Shown in pieces: positions 24,701 to 38,500 of a stretch of 64,000 nucleotides of DNA (position 1 is its first letter; each line of letters begins with the position of its first letter). The notes under the pieces were generated by a model, which worked only from the letters and a program-made list of their open reading frames with translations, was not told where the DNA came from and did no database searches. The position numbers and the translations under genes are program-made. The stretch is from Astropecten irregularis (Eukaryota; Echinodermata; Asteroidea; Paxillosida; Astropectinidae), in assembly GCA_963971285.1 (NCBI GenBank), contig OZ020258.1, forward strand, positions 8,886,614-8,950,613, read 5' to 3'.

Positions 24701-25549
24701 TGCTAGAGTTTGAAATTTCTCCTTCAATACTTAGGCAATCGAGCTGAAACTTGCACGAAATGTAGCCCCAGATGTACTCTACAGGAAAGTATGAGCTGTG
24801 CCAAATTCCAAAGTCATGTTCATGGCCGAAAATCCAAGTATAGCACCATACGCTACGCGACAAACGGCAGAGCAGGCGGCAAAAAAACTGCACTTAGACT
24901 ATGAGACACTTTTTTCTGCTAGAGTTTGAAATTTCTCCCTCAATACTAAGGCAATCGAGCTGAAACTTGCACGAAATGTAGCCCCAGATGTTCCCTACAG
25001 GAAAGTATGAGCTGTGCCAAATGCCAAAGTCATGTTCATGGCCGAAAATCCAAGTATAGCACCACACGCTATGCGACAAAACGGCAGAGCACGCGGCAAA
25101 AAAAAACCCCTGCACTTAGACTATGAGACACTTTTTTCTGCTAGAGTTTGAAATTTCTCCTTCAATACTTAGGCAATCGAGCTGAAACTTGCACGAAATG
25201 TAGCCCCAGATGTACTCTACAGGAAAGTATGAGCTGTGCCAAATTCCAAAGTCATGTTCATGGCCGAAAATCCAAGTATAGCACCACACGCTATGCGACA
25301 AAACGGCAGAGCAGTCGGCAGAAAAACTGCACTTAGACTATGAGACACTTTTTTCTGCTAGAGTTTGAAATTTCTCCCTCAATACTTAGGCAATCGAGCT
25401 GAAACTTGCACGAAATGTAGCCCCAGATGTTCTCTACAGGAAAGTATGAGCTGTGCCAAATTCCAAATTCATGTTCATGGCCGAAAATCCAAGTATAGCA
25501 CCACACGCTATGCGACAAAACGGCAGAGCAGTCGGCAGAAAAACTGCAC
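18796..25549. repeat. 31-monomer HOR, copy 1 (6,754 bp)
   Basis: Thirty-one monomers from 18796 to 25333 have partners at +6,754 or +6,753 bp up to 22279, and at +6,970 bp from 22496 on. The step is caused by one extra monomer in copy 2. Shared private markers include 'agtttgagc' (21954 and 28707) and 'cttagccaatc' (22770 and 29740). Monomer 22496 carries the 'ctgttag' start of one copy-2 monomer (29249) joined to the body of the next (29466), so copy 1 probably lost a monomer by recombination. Confidence 0.92.
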
Positions 25550-28500
25550 TTAGACTATGAGACACTTTTTTCTGCTAGAGTTTGAAATTTCTCCCTCAAT
25601 ACTAAGGCAATCGAGCTGAAACTTGCACGAAATGTAGCCCCAGATGTTCCCTACAGGAAAGTATGAGCTGTGCCAAATGCCAAAGTCATGTTCATGGCCG
25701 AAAATCCAAGTATAGCACCACACGCTATGCGACAAAACGGCAGAGCACGCGGCAAAAAAAACCCCTGCACTTAGACTATGAGACACTTTTTTCTGCTAGA
25801 GTTTGAAATTTCTCCTTCAATACTTAGGCAATCGAGCTGAAACTTGCACGAAATGTAGCCCCAGATGTACTCTACAGGAAAGTATGAGCTGTGCCAAATT
25901 CCAAAGTCATGTTCATGGCCGAAAATCCAAGTATAGCACCACACGCTATGCGACAAAACGGCAGAGCAGTCGGCAGAAAAACTGCACTTAGACTATGAGA
26001 CACTTTTTTCTGCTAGAGTTTGAAATTTCTCCCTCAATACTTAGGCAATCGAGCTGAAACTTGCACGAAATGTAGCCCCAGATGTACTCTACAGGAAAGT
26101 ATGAGCTGTGCCAAATTCCAAAGTCATGTTCATGGCCGAAAATCCAAGTATAGCACCACACGCTATGCGACAAACGGCAGAGCAGGCGGCAAAAAACCCT
26201 GCACTTAGACTATGAGACACTTTTTTCTGTTAGAGTTTGAAATTTCTCCCTCAATACTTAGGCAATCGAGCTGAAACTTGCACGAAATGTAGCCCCAGAT
26301 GTACTCTACAGGAAAGAATGAGCTGTGCCAAATTCCAAAGTCATGTTCATGGCCGAAAATCAAAGTATAGCACCAAACGCTATGCGACAAAACGGCAGAG
26401 CAGTCGGCAGAAAAACTGCACTTAGACTATGAGACACTTTTTTCTGCTAGAGTTTGAAATTTCTCCCTCAATACTTAGGCAATCGAGCTGAAACTTGCAC
26501 GAAATGTAGCCCCAGATGTACTGTACAGGAAAGTATGAGCAGTGCCAAATTCCAAAGTCATGTTCATGGCCGAAAATCCAAGTATAGCACCATACGCTAT
26601 GCGACAAACGGCAGAGCAGGCGGCAAAAAAACTGCACTTAGACTATGAGACACTTTTTTTCTGCTAGAGTTTGAAATTTCTCCCTCAATACTAAGGCAAT
26701 CGAGCTGAAACTTGCACGAAATGTAGCCCCAGATGTTCCCTACAGGAAAGTATGAGCAGTGCCAAATTCCAAAGTCATGTTCATGGCCGAAAATCCAAGT
26801 ATAGCACCACACGCTATGCGACAAAACGGCAGAGCAGTCGGCAGAAAAACTGCACTTAGACTATGAGACACTTTTTTCTGCTAGAGTTTGAAATTTCTCC
26901 CTCAATACTTAGGCAATCGAGCTGAAACTTGCACGAAATGTAGCCCCAGATGTACTCTACAGGAAAGTATGAGCTGTGCCAAATTCCAAAGTCATGTTCA
27001 TGGCCGAAAATCCAAGTATAGCACCACACGCTATGCGACAAAACGGCAGAGCAGTCGGCAGAAAAACTGCACTTAGACTATGAGACACTTTTTTCTGCTA
27101 GAGTTTAAAATTTCTCCCTCAATACTTAGGCAATCGAGCTGAAACTTGCACGAAATGTAGCCCCAGATGTTCTCTACAGGAAAGTATGAGCTGTGCCAAA
27201 TTCCAAATTCATGTTCATGGCCGAAAATCCAAGTATAGCACCACACGCTATGCGACAAACGGCAGAGCAGGCGGCAAAAAACTGCGCTTAGACTAGGAGA
27301 CACTTTTTTTCTGCTAGAGTTTGAAATTTCCCACTCAATACTGAGGCAATCGAGCTGAAACTTGCACGAAATGTAGCCCCAGATGTACTCTACAGGAAAG
27401 TATGAGCTGTGCCAAATTCCAAAGTCATGTTCATGGCCGAAAATCCAAGTATAGCACCACACGCTATGCGACAAACGGCAGAGCAGGCGGCAAAAAACCC
27501 TGCACTTAGACTATGAGACACTTTTTTCTGTTAGAGTTTGAAATTTCTCCCTCAATACTTAGGCAATCGAGCTGAAACTTGCACGAAATGTAGCCCCAGA
27601 TGTACTCTACAGGAAAGAATGAGCTGTGCCAAATTCCAAAGTCATGTTCATGGCCGAAAATCAAAGTATAGCACCACACGCTATGCGACAAAACGGCAGA
27701 GCAGTCGGCAGAAAAACTGCACTTAGACTATGAGACACTTTTTTCTGCTAGAGTTTGAAATTTCTCCCTCAATACTTAGGCAATCGAGCTGAAACTTGCA
27801 CGAAATGTAGCCCCAGATGTACTGTACAGGAAAGTATGAGCAGTGCCAAATTCCAAAGTCATGTTCATGGCCGAAAATCCAAGTATAGCACCATACGCTA
27901 TGCGACAAACGGCAGAGCAGGCGGCAAAAAAACTGCACTTAGACTATGAGACACTTTTTTCTGCTAGAGTTTGAAATTTCTCCCTCAATACTAAGGCAAT
28001 CGAGCTGAAACTTGCACGAAATGTAGCCCCAGATGTTCCCTACAGGAAAGTATGAGCTGTGCCAAATGCCAAAGTCATGTTCATGGCCGAAAATCCAAGT
28101 ATAGCACCACACGCTATGCGACAAAACGGCAGAGCACGCGGCAAAAAAAACCCCTGCACTTAGACTATGAGACACTTTTTTCTGCTAGAGTTTGAAATTT
28201 CTCCTTCAATACTTAGGCAATCGAGCTGAAACTTGCACGAAATGTAGCCCCAGATGTACTCTACAGGAAAGTATGAGCTGTGCCAAATTCCAAAGTCATG
28301 TTCATGGCCGAAAATCCAAGTATAGCACCACACGCTATGCGACAAAACGGCAGAGCAGTCGGCAGAAAAACTGCACTTAGACTATGAGACACTTTTTTCT
28401 GCTAGAGTTTGAAATTTCTCCCTCAATACAGAGGCAATCGAGCTGAAACTTGCAAGAAATGTAGCCCCAGATGTACTCTACAGGAAAGTATGAGCAGTGC

Positions 28501-31500
28501 CAAATTCCAAAGTCATGTTCATGGCCGAAAATCCAAGTATAGCACCACACGCTATGCGACAAAACGGCAGAGCAGTCGGCAGAAAAACTGCACTTAGACT
28601 ATGAGACACTTTTTTCTGCTAGAGTTTGAAATTTCTCCCTCAATACTAAGGCAATCGAGCTGAAACTTGCACGAAATGTAGCCCCAGATGTTCCCTACAG
28701 GAAAGTTTGAGCTGTGCCAAATGCCAAAGTCATGTTCATGGCCGAAAATCCAAGTATAGCACCACACGCTATGCGACAAAACGGCAGAGAACGCGGCAAA
28801 AAAAACCCCTGCACTTAGACTATGAGACACTTTTTTCTGCTAGAGTTTGAAATTTCTCCTTCAATACTTAGGCAATCGAGCTGAAACTTGCACGAAATGT
28901 AGCCCCAGATGTACTCTACAGGAAAGTATGAGCTGTGCCAAATTCCAAAGTCATGTTCATGGCCGAAAATCCAAGTATAGCACCACACGCTATGCGACAA
29001 AACGGCAGAGCAGTCGGCAGAAAAACTGCACTTAGACTATGAGACACTTTTTTCTGCTAGAGTTTGAAATTTCTCCCTCAATACTTAGGCAATCGAGCTG
29101 AAACTTGCACGAAATGTAGCCCCAGATGTACTCTACAGGAAAGTATGAGCTGTGCCAAATTCCAAAGTCATGTTCATGGCCGAAAATCCAAGTATAGCAC
29201 CACACGCTATGCGACAAACGGCAGAGCAGGCGGCAAAAAACCCTGCACTTAGACTATGAGACACTTTTTTCTGTTAGAGTTTGAAATTTCTCCCTCAATA
29301 CTTAGGCAATCGAGCTGAAACTTGCACGAAATGTAGCCCCAGATGTACTCTACAGGAAAGAATGAGCTGTGCCAAATTCCAAAGTCATGTTCATGGCCGA
29401 AAATCAAAGTATAGCACCAAACGCTATGCGACAAAACGGCAGAGCAGTCGGCAGAAAAACTGCACTTAGACTATGAGACACTTTTTTCTGCTAGAGTTTG
29501 AAATTTCTCCCTCAATACTTAGGCAATCGAGCTGAAACTTGCACGAAATGTAGCCCCAGATGTACTGTACAGGAAAGTATGAGCAGTGCCAAATGCCAAA
29601 GTCATGTTCATGGCCGAAAATCCAAGTATAGCACCACACGCTATGCGACAAAACGGCAGAGCAGTCGGCAGAAAAACTGCACTTAGACTATGAGACACTT
29701 TTTTCTGCTAGAGTTTAAAATTTCTCCCTCAATACTTAGCCAATCGAGCTGAAACTTGCACGAAATGTAGCCCCAGATGTTCTCTACAGGAAAGTATGAG
29801 CTGTGCCAAATTCCAAATTCATGTTCATGGCCGAAAATCCAAGTATAGCACCACACGCTATGCGACAAACGGCAGAGCAGGCGGCAAAAAAACTGCGCTT
29901 AGACTAGGAGACACTTTTTTTCTGCTAGAGTTTGAAATTTCCCACTCAATACTGAGGCAATCGAGCTGAAACTTGCACGAAATGTAGCCCCAGATGTACT
30001 CTACAGGAAAGTATGAGCTGTGCCAAATTCCAAAGTCATGTTCATGGCCGAAAATCCAAGTATAGCACCACACGCTATGCGACAAACGGCAGAGCAGGCG
30101 GCAAAAAACCCTGCACTTAGACTATGAGACACTTTTTTCTGTTAGAGTTTGAAATTTCTCCCTCAATACTTAGGCAATCGAGCTGAAACTTGCACGAAAT
30201 GTAGCCCCAGATGTACTCTACAGGAAAGAATGAGCTGTGCCAAATTCCAAAGTCATGTTCATGGCCGAAAATCAAAGTATAGCACCACACGCTATGCGAC
30301 AAAACGGCAGAGCAGTCGGCAGAAAAACTGCACTTAGACTATGAGACACTTTTTTCTGCTAGAGTTTGAAATTTCTCCCTCAATACTTAGGCAATCGAGC
30401 TGAAACTTGCACGAAATGTAGCCCCAGATGTACTGTACAGGAAAGTATGAGCAGTGCCAAATTCCAAAGTCATGTTCATGGCCGAAAATCCAAGTATAGC
30501 ACCATACGCTATGCGACAAACGGCAGAGCAGGCGGCAAAAAAACTGCACTTAGACTATGAGACACTTTTTTCTGCTAGAGTTTGAAATTTCTCCCTCAAT
30601 ACTAAGGCAATCGAGCTGAAACTTGCACGAAATGTAGCCCCAGATGTTCCCTACAGGAAAGTATGAGCTGTGCCAAATGCCAAAGTCATGTTCATGGCCG
30701 AAAATCCAAGTATAGCACCACACGCTATGCGACAAAACGGCAGAGCACGCGGCAAAAAAAACCCCTGCACTTAGACTATGAGACACTTTTTTCTGCTAGA
30801 GTTTGAAATTTCTCCTTCAATACTTAGGCAATCGAGCTGAAACTTGCACGAAATGTAGCCCCAGATGTACTCTACAGGAAAGTATGAGCTGTGCCAAATT
30901 CCAAAGTCATGTTCATGGCCGAAAATCCAAGTATAGCACCACACGCTATGCGACAAAACGGCAGAGCAGTCGGCAGAAAAACTGCACTTAGACTATGAGA
31001 CACTTTTTTCTGCTAGAGTTTGAAATTTCTCCCTCAATACTTAGGCAATCGAGCTGAAACTTGCACGATATGTAGCCCCAGATGTTCCCTACAGGAAAGT
31101 ATGAGCTGTGCCAAATGCCAAAGTCAAGTTCATGGCCGAAAATCCAAGTATAGCACCACACGCTATGCGACAAAACGGCAGAGCACGCGGCAAAAAAAAA
31201 CCCTGCACTTAGACTATGAGACACTTTTTTCTGCTAGAGTTTGAAATTTCTCCTTCAATACTTAGGCAATCGAGCTGAAACTTGCACGAAATGTAGCCCC
31301 AGATGTACTCTACAGGAAAGTATGAGCTGTGCCAAATTCCAAAGTCATGTTCATGGCCGAAAATCCAAGTATAGCACCACACGCTATGCGACAAAACGGC
31401 AGAGCACGCGGCAAAAAAACTGCGCTTAGACTAGGAGACACTTTTTTTCTGCTAGAGTTTGAAATTTCCCACTCAATACTGAGGCAATCGAGCTGAAACT

Positions 31501-32518
31501 TGCAAGAAATGTAGCCCCAGATGTTCCCTACAGGAAAGTATGAGCTGTGCCAAATGCCAAAGTCAAGTTCATGGCCGAAAATCCAAGTATAGCACCACAC
31601 GCTATGCGACAAAACGGCAGAGCACGCGGCAAAAAAAAACCCTGCACTTAGACTATGAGACACTTTTTTCTGCTAGAGTTTGAAATTTCTCCTTCAATAC
31701 TTAGGCAATCGAGCTGAAACTTGCACGAAATGTAGCCCCAGATGTACTCTACAGGAAAGTATGAGCTGTGCCAAATTCCAAAGTCATGTTCATGGCCGAA
31801 AATCCAAGTATAGCACCATACGCTACGCGACAAACGGCAGAGCAGGCGGCAAAAAAACTGCACTTAGACTATGAGACACTTTTTTCTGCTAGAGTTTGAA
31901 ATTTCTCCCTCAATACTAAGGCAATCGAGCTGAAACTTGCACGAAATGTAGCCCCAGATGTTCCCTACAGGAAAGTATGAGCTGTGCCAAATGCCAAAGT
32001 CATGTTCATGGCCGAAAATCCAAGTATAGCACCACACGCTATGCGACAAAACGGCAGAGCACGCGGCAAAAAAAACCCCTGCACTTAGACTATGAGACAC
32101 TTTTTTCTGCTAGAGTTTGAAATTTCTCCTTCAATACTTAGGCAATCGAGCTGAAACTTGCACGAAATGTAGCCCCAGATGTACTCTACAGGAAAGTATG
32201 AGCTGTGCCAAATTCCAAAGTCATGTTCATGGCCGAAAATCCAAGTATAGCACCACACGCTATGCGACAAAACGGCAGAGCAGTCGGCAGAAAAACTGCA
32301 CTTAGACTATGAGACACTTTTTTCTGCTAGAGTTTGAAATTTCTCCCTCAATACTTAGGCAATCGAGCTGAAACTTGCACGAAATGTAGCCCCAGATGTT
32401 CTCTACAGGAAAGTATGAGCTGTGCCAAATTCCAAATTCATGTTCATGGCCGAAAATCCAAGTATAGCACCACACGCTATGCGACAAAACGGCAGAGCAG
32501 TCGGCAGAAAAACTGCAC
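25550..32518. repeat. 31-monomer HOR, copy 2 (32 monomers, 6,969 bp)
   Basis: This is the partner of copy 1, with monomer 29249-29465 extra and a shorter A tail in monomer 27073 ('ggcaaaaaactgcgc'), which shifts the offset by one base. Its section 27723 to about 32490 recurs again at +6,752 bp. Confidence 0.92.
32302..32518. repeat. Representative class D monomer (217 bp form)
   Basis: Class D has 'gttctctac' and 'ccaaattcatg'. The more common form is 216 bp, with 'gcgacaaacgg' and the tail 'aggcggcaaaaaaactgcgc', and leads directly into class E. The form here has the 'agtcggcag' tail. It is followed by two monomers (32519, 32736) that read the same by eye, an unusual homogeneous run. Confidence 0.9.
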
Positions 32519-34040
32519 TTAGACTATGAGACACTTTTTTCTGCTAGAGTTTGAAATTTCTCCCTCAATACTTAGGCAATCGAGCTGAAACTTGCACGAA
32601 ATGTAGCCCCAGATGTTCTCTACAGGAAAGTATGAGCTGTGCCAAATTCCAAATTCATGTTCATGGCCGAAAATCCAAGTATAGCACCACACGCTATGCG
32701 ACAAAACGGCAGAGCAGTCGGCAGAAAAACTGCACTTAGACTATGAGACACTTTTTTCTGCTAGAGTTTGAAATTTCTCCCTCAATACTTAGGCAATCGA
32801 GCTGAAACTTGCACGAAATGTAGCCCCAGATGTTCTCTACAGGAAAGTATGAGCTGTGCCAAATTCCAAATTCATGTTCATGGCCGAAAATCCAAGTATA
32901 GCACCACACGCTATGCGACAAAACGGCAGAGCAGTCGGCAGAAAAACTGCACTTAGACTATGAGACACTTTTTTCTGCTAGAGTTTGAAATTTCTCCCTC
33001 AATACTTAGGCAATCGAGCTGAAACTTGCACGAAATGTAGCCCCAGATGTACTGTACAGGAAAGTATGAGCAGTGCCAAATTCCAAAGTCATGTTCATGG
33101 CCGAAAATCCAAGTATAGCACCATACGCTATGCGACAAACGGCAGAGCAGGCGGCAAAAAAACTGCACTTAGACTATGAGACACTTTTTTCTGCTAGAGT
33201 TTGAAATTTCTCCCTCAATACTAAGGCAATCGAGCTGAAACTTGCACGAAATGTAGCCCCAGATGTTCCCTACAGGAAAGTATGAGCTGTGCCAAATGCC
33301 AAAGTCATGTTCATGGCCGAAAATCCAAGTATAGCACCACACGCTATGCGACAAAACGGCAGAGCACGCGGCAAAAAAAACCCCTGCACTTAGACTATGA
33401 GACACTTTTTTCTGCTAGAGTTTGAAATTTCTCCTTCAATACTTAGGCAATCGAGCTGAAACTTGCACGAAATGTAGCCCCAGATGTACTCTACAGGAAA
33501 GTATGAGCTGTGCCAAATTCCAAAGTCATGTTCATGGCCGAAAATCCAAGTATAGCACCACACGCTATGCGACAAAACGGCAGAGCAGTCGGCAGAAAAA
33601 CTGCACTTAGACTATGAGACACTTTTTTCTGCTAGAGTTTGAAATTTCTCCCTCAATACAGAGGCAATCGAGCTGAAACTTGCAAGAAATGTAGCCCCAG
33701 ATGTACTCTACAGGAAAGTATGAGCAGTGCCAAATTCCAAAGTCATGTTCATGGCCGAAAATCCAAGTATAGCACCACACGCTATGCGACAAAACGGCAG
33801 AGCAGTCGGCAGAAAAACTGCACTTAGACTATGAGACACTTTTTTCTGCTAGAGTTTGAAATTTCTCCCTCAATACTAAGGCAATCGAGCTGAAACTTGC
33901 ACGAAATGTAGCCCCAGATGTTCCCTACAGGAAAGTTTGAGCTGTGCCAAATGCCAAAGTCATGTTCATGGCCGAAAATCCAAGTATAGCACCACACGCT
34001 ATGCGACAAAACGGCAGAGCAGTCGGCAGAAAAACTGCAC
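32519..34040. repeat. Local 7-monomer duplication, copy 1 (1,522 bp)
   Basis: Monomers 32519, 32736, 32953, 33169, 33390, 33607 and 33824 recur at 34041 to 35346, all at +1,522 bp. Both copies carry 'agtttgagc' (33937 and 35459). Monomer 33824 keeps the B-class body but ends with 'agtcggcag' in place of 'gaacgcggc', so the junction lies between the marker and the tail, near 34018. Confidence 0.92.
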
Positions 34041-35566
34041 TTAGACTATGAGACACTTTTTTCTGCTAGAGTTTGAAATTTCTCCCTCAATACTTAGGCA
34101 ATCGAGCTGAAACTTGCACGAAATGTAGCCCCAGATGTTCTCTACAGGAAAGTATGAGCTGTGCCAAATTCCAAATTCATGTTCATGGCCGAAAATCCAA
34201 GTATAGCACCACACGCTATGCGACAAAACGGCAGAGCAGTCGGCAGAAAAACTGCACTTAGACTATGAGACACTTTTTTCTGCTAGAGTTTGAAATTTCT
34301 CCCTCAATACTTAGGCAATCGAGCTGAAACTTGCACGAAATGTAGCCCCAGATGTTCTCTACAGGAAAGTATGAGCTGTGCCAAATTCCAAATTCATGTT
34401 CATGGCCGAAAATCCAAGTATAGCACCACACGCTATGCGACAAAACGGCAGAGCAGTCGGCAGAAAAACTGCACTTAGACTATGAGACACTTTTTTCTGC
34501 TAGAGTTTGAAATTTCTCCCTCAATACTTAGGCAATCGAGCTGAAACTTGCACGAAATGTAGCCCCAGATGTACTGTACAGGAAAGTATGAGCAGTGCCA
34601 AATTCCAAAGTCATGTTCATGGCCGAAAATCCAAGTATAGCACCATACGCTATGCGACAAACGGCAGAGCAGGCGGCAAAAAAACTGCACTTAGACTATG
34701 AGACACTTTTTTCTGCTAGAGTTTGAAATTTCTCCCTCAATACTAAGGCAATCGAGCTGAAACTTGCACGAAATGTAGCCCCAGATGTTCCCTACAGGAA
34801 AGTATGAGCTGTGCCAAATGCCAAAGTCATGTTCATGGCCGAAAATCCAAGTATAGCACCACACGCTATGCGACAAAACGGCAGAGCACGCGGCAAAAAA
34901 AACCCCTGCACTTAGACTATGAGACACTTTTTTCTGCTAGAGTTTGAAATTTCTCCTTCAATACTTAGGCAATCGAGCTGAAACTTGCACGAAATGTAGC
35001 CCCAGATGTACTCTACAGGAAAGTATGAGCTGTGCCAAATTCCAAAGTCATGTTCATGGCCGAAAATCCAAGTATAGCACCACACGCTATGCGACAAAAC
35101 GGCAGAGCAGTCGGCAGAAAAACTGCACTTAGACTATGAGACACTTTTTTCTGCTAGAGTTTGAAATTTCTCCCTCAATACAGAGGCAATCGAGCTGAAA
35201 CTTGCAAGAAATGTAGCCCCAGATGTACTCTACAGGAAAGTATGAGCAGTGCCAAATTCCAAAGTCATGTTCATGGCCGAAAATCCAAGTATAGCACCAC
35301 ACGCTATGCGACAAAACGGCAGAGCAGTCGGCAGAAAAACTGCACTTAGACTATGAGACACTTTTTTCTGCTAGAGTTTGAAATTTCTCCCTCAATACTA
35401 AGGCAATCGAGCTGAAACTTGCACGAAATGTAGCCCCAGATGTTCCCTACAGGAAAGTTTGAGCTGTGCCAAATGCCAAAGTCATGTTCATGGCCGAAAA
35501 TCCAAGTATAGCACCACACGCTATGCGACAAAACGGCAGAGAACGCGGCAAAAAAAACCCCTGCAC
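34041..35566. repeat. Local 7-monomer duplication, copy 2
   Basis: This is the partner of 32519-34040 and starts with two D monomers (34041, 34258). Its last monomer, 35346, has the original tail 'gaacgcggc' also seen at 21841 and 28594, so this copy holds the older arrangement. Confidence 0.9.
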
Positions 35567-38500
35567 TTAGACTATGAGACACTTTTTTCTGCTAGAGTTT
35601 GAAATTTCTCCTTCAATACTTAGGCAATCGAGCTGAAACTTGCACGAAATGTAGCCCCAGATGTACTCTACAGGAAAGTATGAGCTGTGCCAAATTCCAA
35701 AGTCATGTTCATGGCCGAAAATCCAAGTATAGCACCACACGCTATGCGACAAAACGGCAGAGCAGTCGGCAGAAAAACTGCACTTAGACTATGAGACACT
35801 TTTTTCTGCTAGAGTTTGAAATTTCTCCCTCAATACTTAGGCAATCGAGCTGAAACTTGCACGAAATGTAGCCCCAGATGTACTCTACAGGAAAGTATGA
35901 GCTGTGCCAAATTCCAAAGTCATGTTCATGGCCGAAAATCCAAGTATAGCACCACACGCTATGCGACAAACGGCAGAGCAGGCGGCAAAAAACCCTGCAC
36001 TTAGACTATGAGACACTTTTTTCTGTTAGAGTTTGAAATTTCTCCCTCAATACTTAGGCAATCGAGCTGAAACTTGCACGAAATGTAGCCCCAGATGTAC
36101 TCTACAGGAAAGAATGAGCTGTGCCAAATTCCAAAGTCATGTTCATGGCCGAAAATCAAAGTATAGCACCAAACGCTATGCGACAAAACGGCAGAGCAGT
36201 CGGCAGAAAAACTGCACTTAGACTATGAGACACTTTTTTCTGCTAGAGTTTGAAATTTCTCCCTCAATACTTAGGCAATCGAGCTGAAACTTGCACGAAA
36301 TGTAGCCCCAGATGTACTGTACAGGAAAGTATGAGCAGTGCCAAATGCCAAAGTCATGTTCATGGCCGAAAATCCAAGTATAGCACCACACGCTATGCGA
36401 CAAAACGGCAGAGCAGTCGGCAGAAAAACTGCACTTAGACTATGAGACACTTTTTTCTGCTAGAGTTTAAAATTTCTCCCTCAATACTTAGCCAATCGAG
36501 CTGAAACTTGCACGAAATGTAGCCCCAGATGTTCTCTACAGGAAAGTATGAGCTGTGCCAAATTCCAAATTCATGTTCATGGCCGAAAATCCAAGTATAG
36601 CACCACACGCTATGCGACAAACGGCAGAGCAGGCGGCAAAAAAACTGCGCTTAGACTAGGAGACACTTTTTTTCTGCTAGAGTTTGAAATTTCCCACTCA
36701 ATACTGAGGCAATCGAGCTGAAACTTGCACGAAATGTAGCCCCAGATGTACTCTACAGGAAAGTATGAGCTGTGCCAAATTCCAAAGTCATGTTCATGGC
36801 CGAAAATCCAAGTATAGCACCACACGCTATGCGACAAACGGCAGAGCAGGCGGCAAAAAACCCTGCACTTAGACTATGAGACACTTTTTTCTGTTAGAGT
36901 TTGAAATTTCTCCCTCAATACTTAGGCAATCGAGCTGAAACTTGCACGAAATGTAGCCCCAGATGTACTCTACAGGAAAGAATGAGCTGTGCCAAATTCC
37001 AAAGTCATGTTCATGGCCGAAAATCAAAGTATAGCACCACACGCTATGCGACAAAACGGCAGAGCAGTCGGCAGAAAAACTGCACTTAGACTATGAGACA
37101 CTTTTTTCTGCTAGAGTTTGAAATTTCTCCCTCAATACTTAGGCAATCGAGCTGAAACTTGCACGAAATGTAGCCCCAGATGTACTGTACAGGAAAGTAT
37201 GAGCAGTGCCAAATTCCAAAGTCATGTTCATGGCCGAAAATCCAAGTATAGCACCATACGCTATGCGACAAACGGCAGAGCAGGCGGCAAAAAAACTGCA
37301 CTTAGACTATGAGACACTTTTTTCTGCTAGAGTTTGAAATTTCTCCCTCAATACTAAGGCAATCGAGCTGAAACTTGCACGAAATGTAGCCCCAGATGTT
37401 CCCTACAGGAAAGTATGAGCTGTGCCAAATGCCAAAGTCATGTTCATGGCCGAAAATCCAAGTATAGCACCACACGCTATGCGACAAAACGGCAGAGCAC
37501 GCGGCAAAAAAAACCCCTGCACTTAGACTATGAGACACTTTTTTCTGCTAGAGTTTGAAATTTCTCCTTCAATACTTAGGCAATCGAGCTGAAACTTGCA
37601 CGAAATGTAGCCCCAGATGTACTCTACAGGAAAGTATGAGCTGTGCCAAATTCCAAAGTCATGTTCATGGCCGAAAATCCAAGTATAGCACCACACGCTA
37701 TGCGACAAAACGGCAGAGCAGTCGGCAGAAAAACTGCACTTAGACTATGAGACACTTTTTTCTGCTAGAGTTTGAAATTTCTCCCTCAATACTTAGGCAA
37801 TCGAGCTGAAACTTGCACGATATGTAGCCCCAGATGTTCCCTACAGGAAAGTATGAGCTGTGCCAAATGCCAAAGTCAAGTTCATGGCCGAAAATCCAAG
37901 TATAGCACCACACGCTATGCGACAAAACGGCAGAGCACGCGGCAAAAAAAAACCCTGCACTTAGACTATGAGACACTTTTTTCTGCTAGAGTTTGAAATT
38001 TCTCCTTCAATACTTAGGCAATCGAGCTGAAACTTGCACGAAATGTAGCCCCAGATGTACTCTACAGGAAAGTATGAGCTGTGCCAAATTCCAAAGTCAT
38101 GTTCATGGCCGAAAATCCAAGTATAGCACCACACGCTATGCGACAAAACGGCAGAGCACGCGGCAAAAAAACTGCGCTTAGACTAGGAGACACTTTTTTT
38201 CTGCTAGAGTTTGAAATTTCCCACTCAATACTGAGGCAATCGAGCTGAAACTTGCAAGAAATGTAGCCCCAGATGTTCCCTACAGGAAAGTATGAGCTGT
38301 GCCAAATGCCAAAGTCAAGTTCATGGCCGAAAATCCAAGTATAGCACCACACGCTATGCGACAAAACGGCAGAGCACGCGGCAAAAAAAAACCCTGCACT
38401 TAGACTATGAGACACTTTTTTCTGCTAGAGTTTGAAATTTCTCCTTCAATACTTAGGCAATCGAGCTGAAACTTGCACGAAATGTAGCCCCAGATGTACT

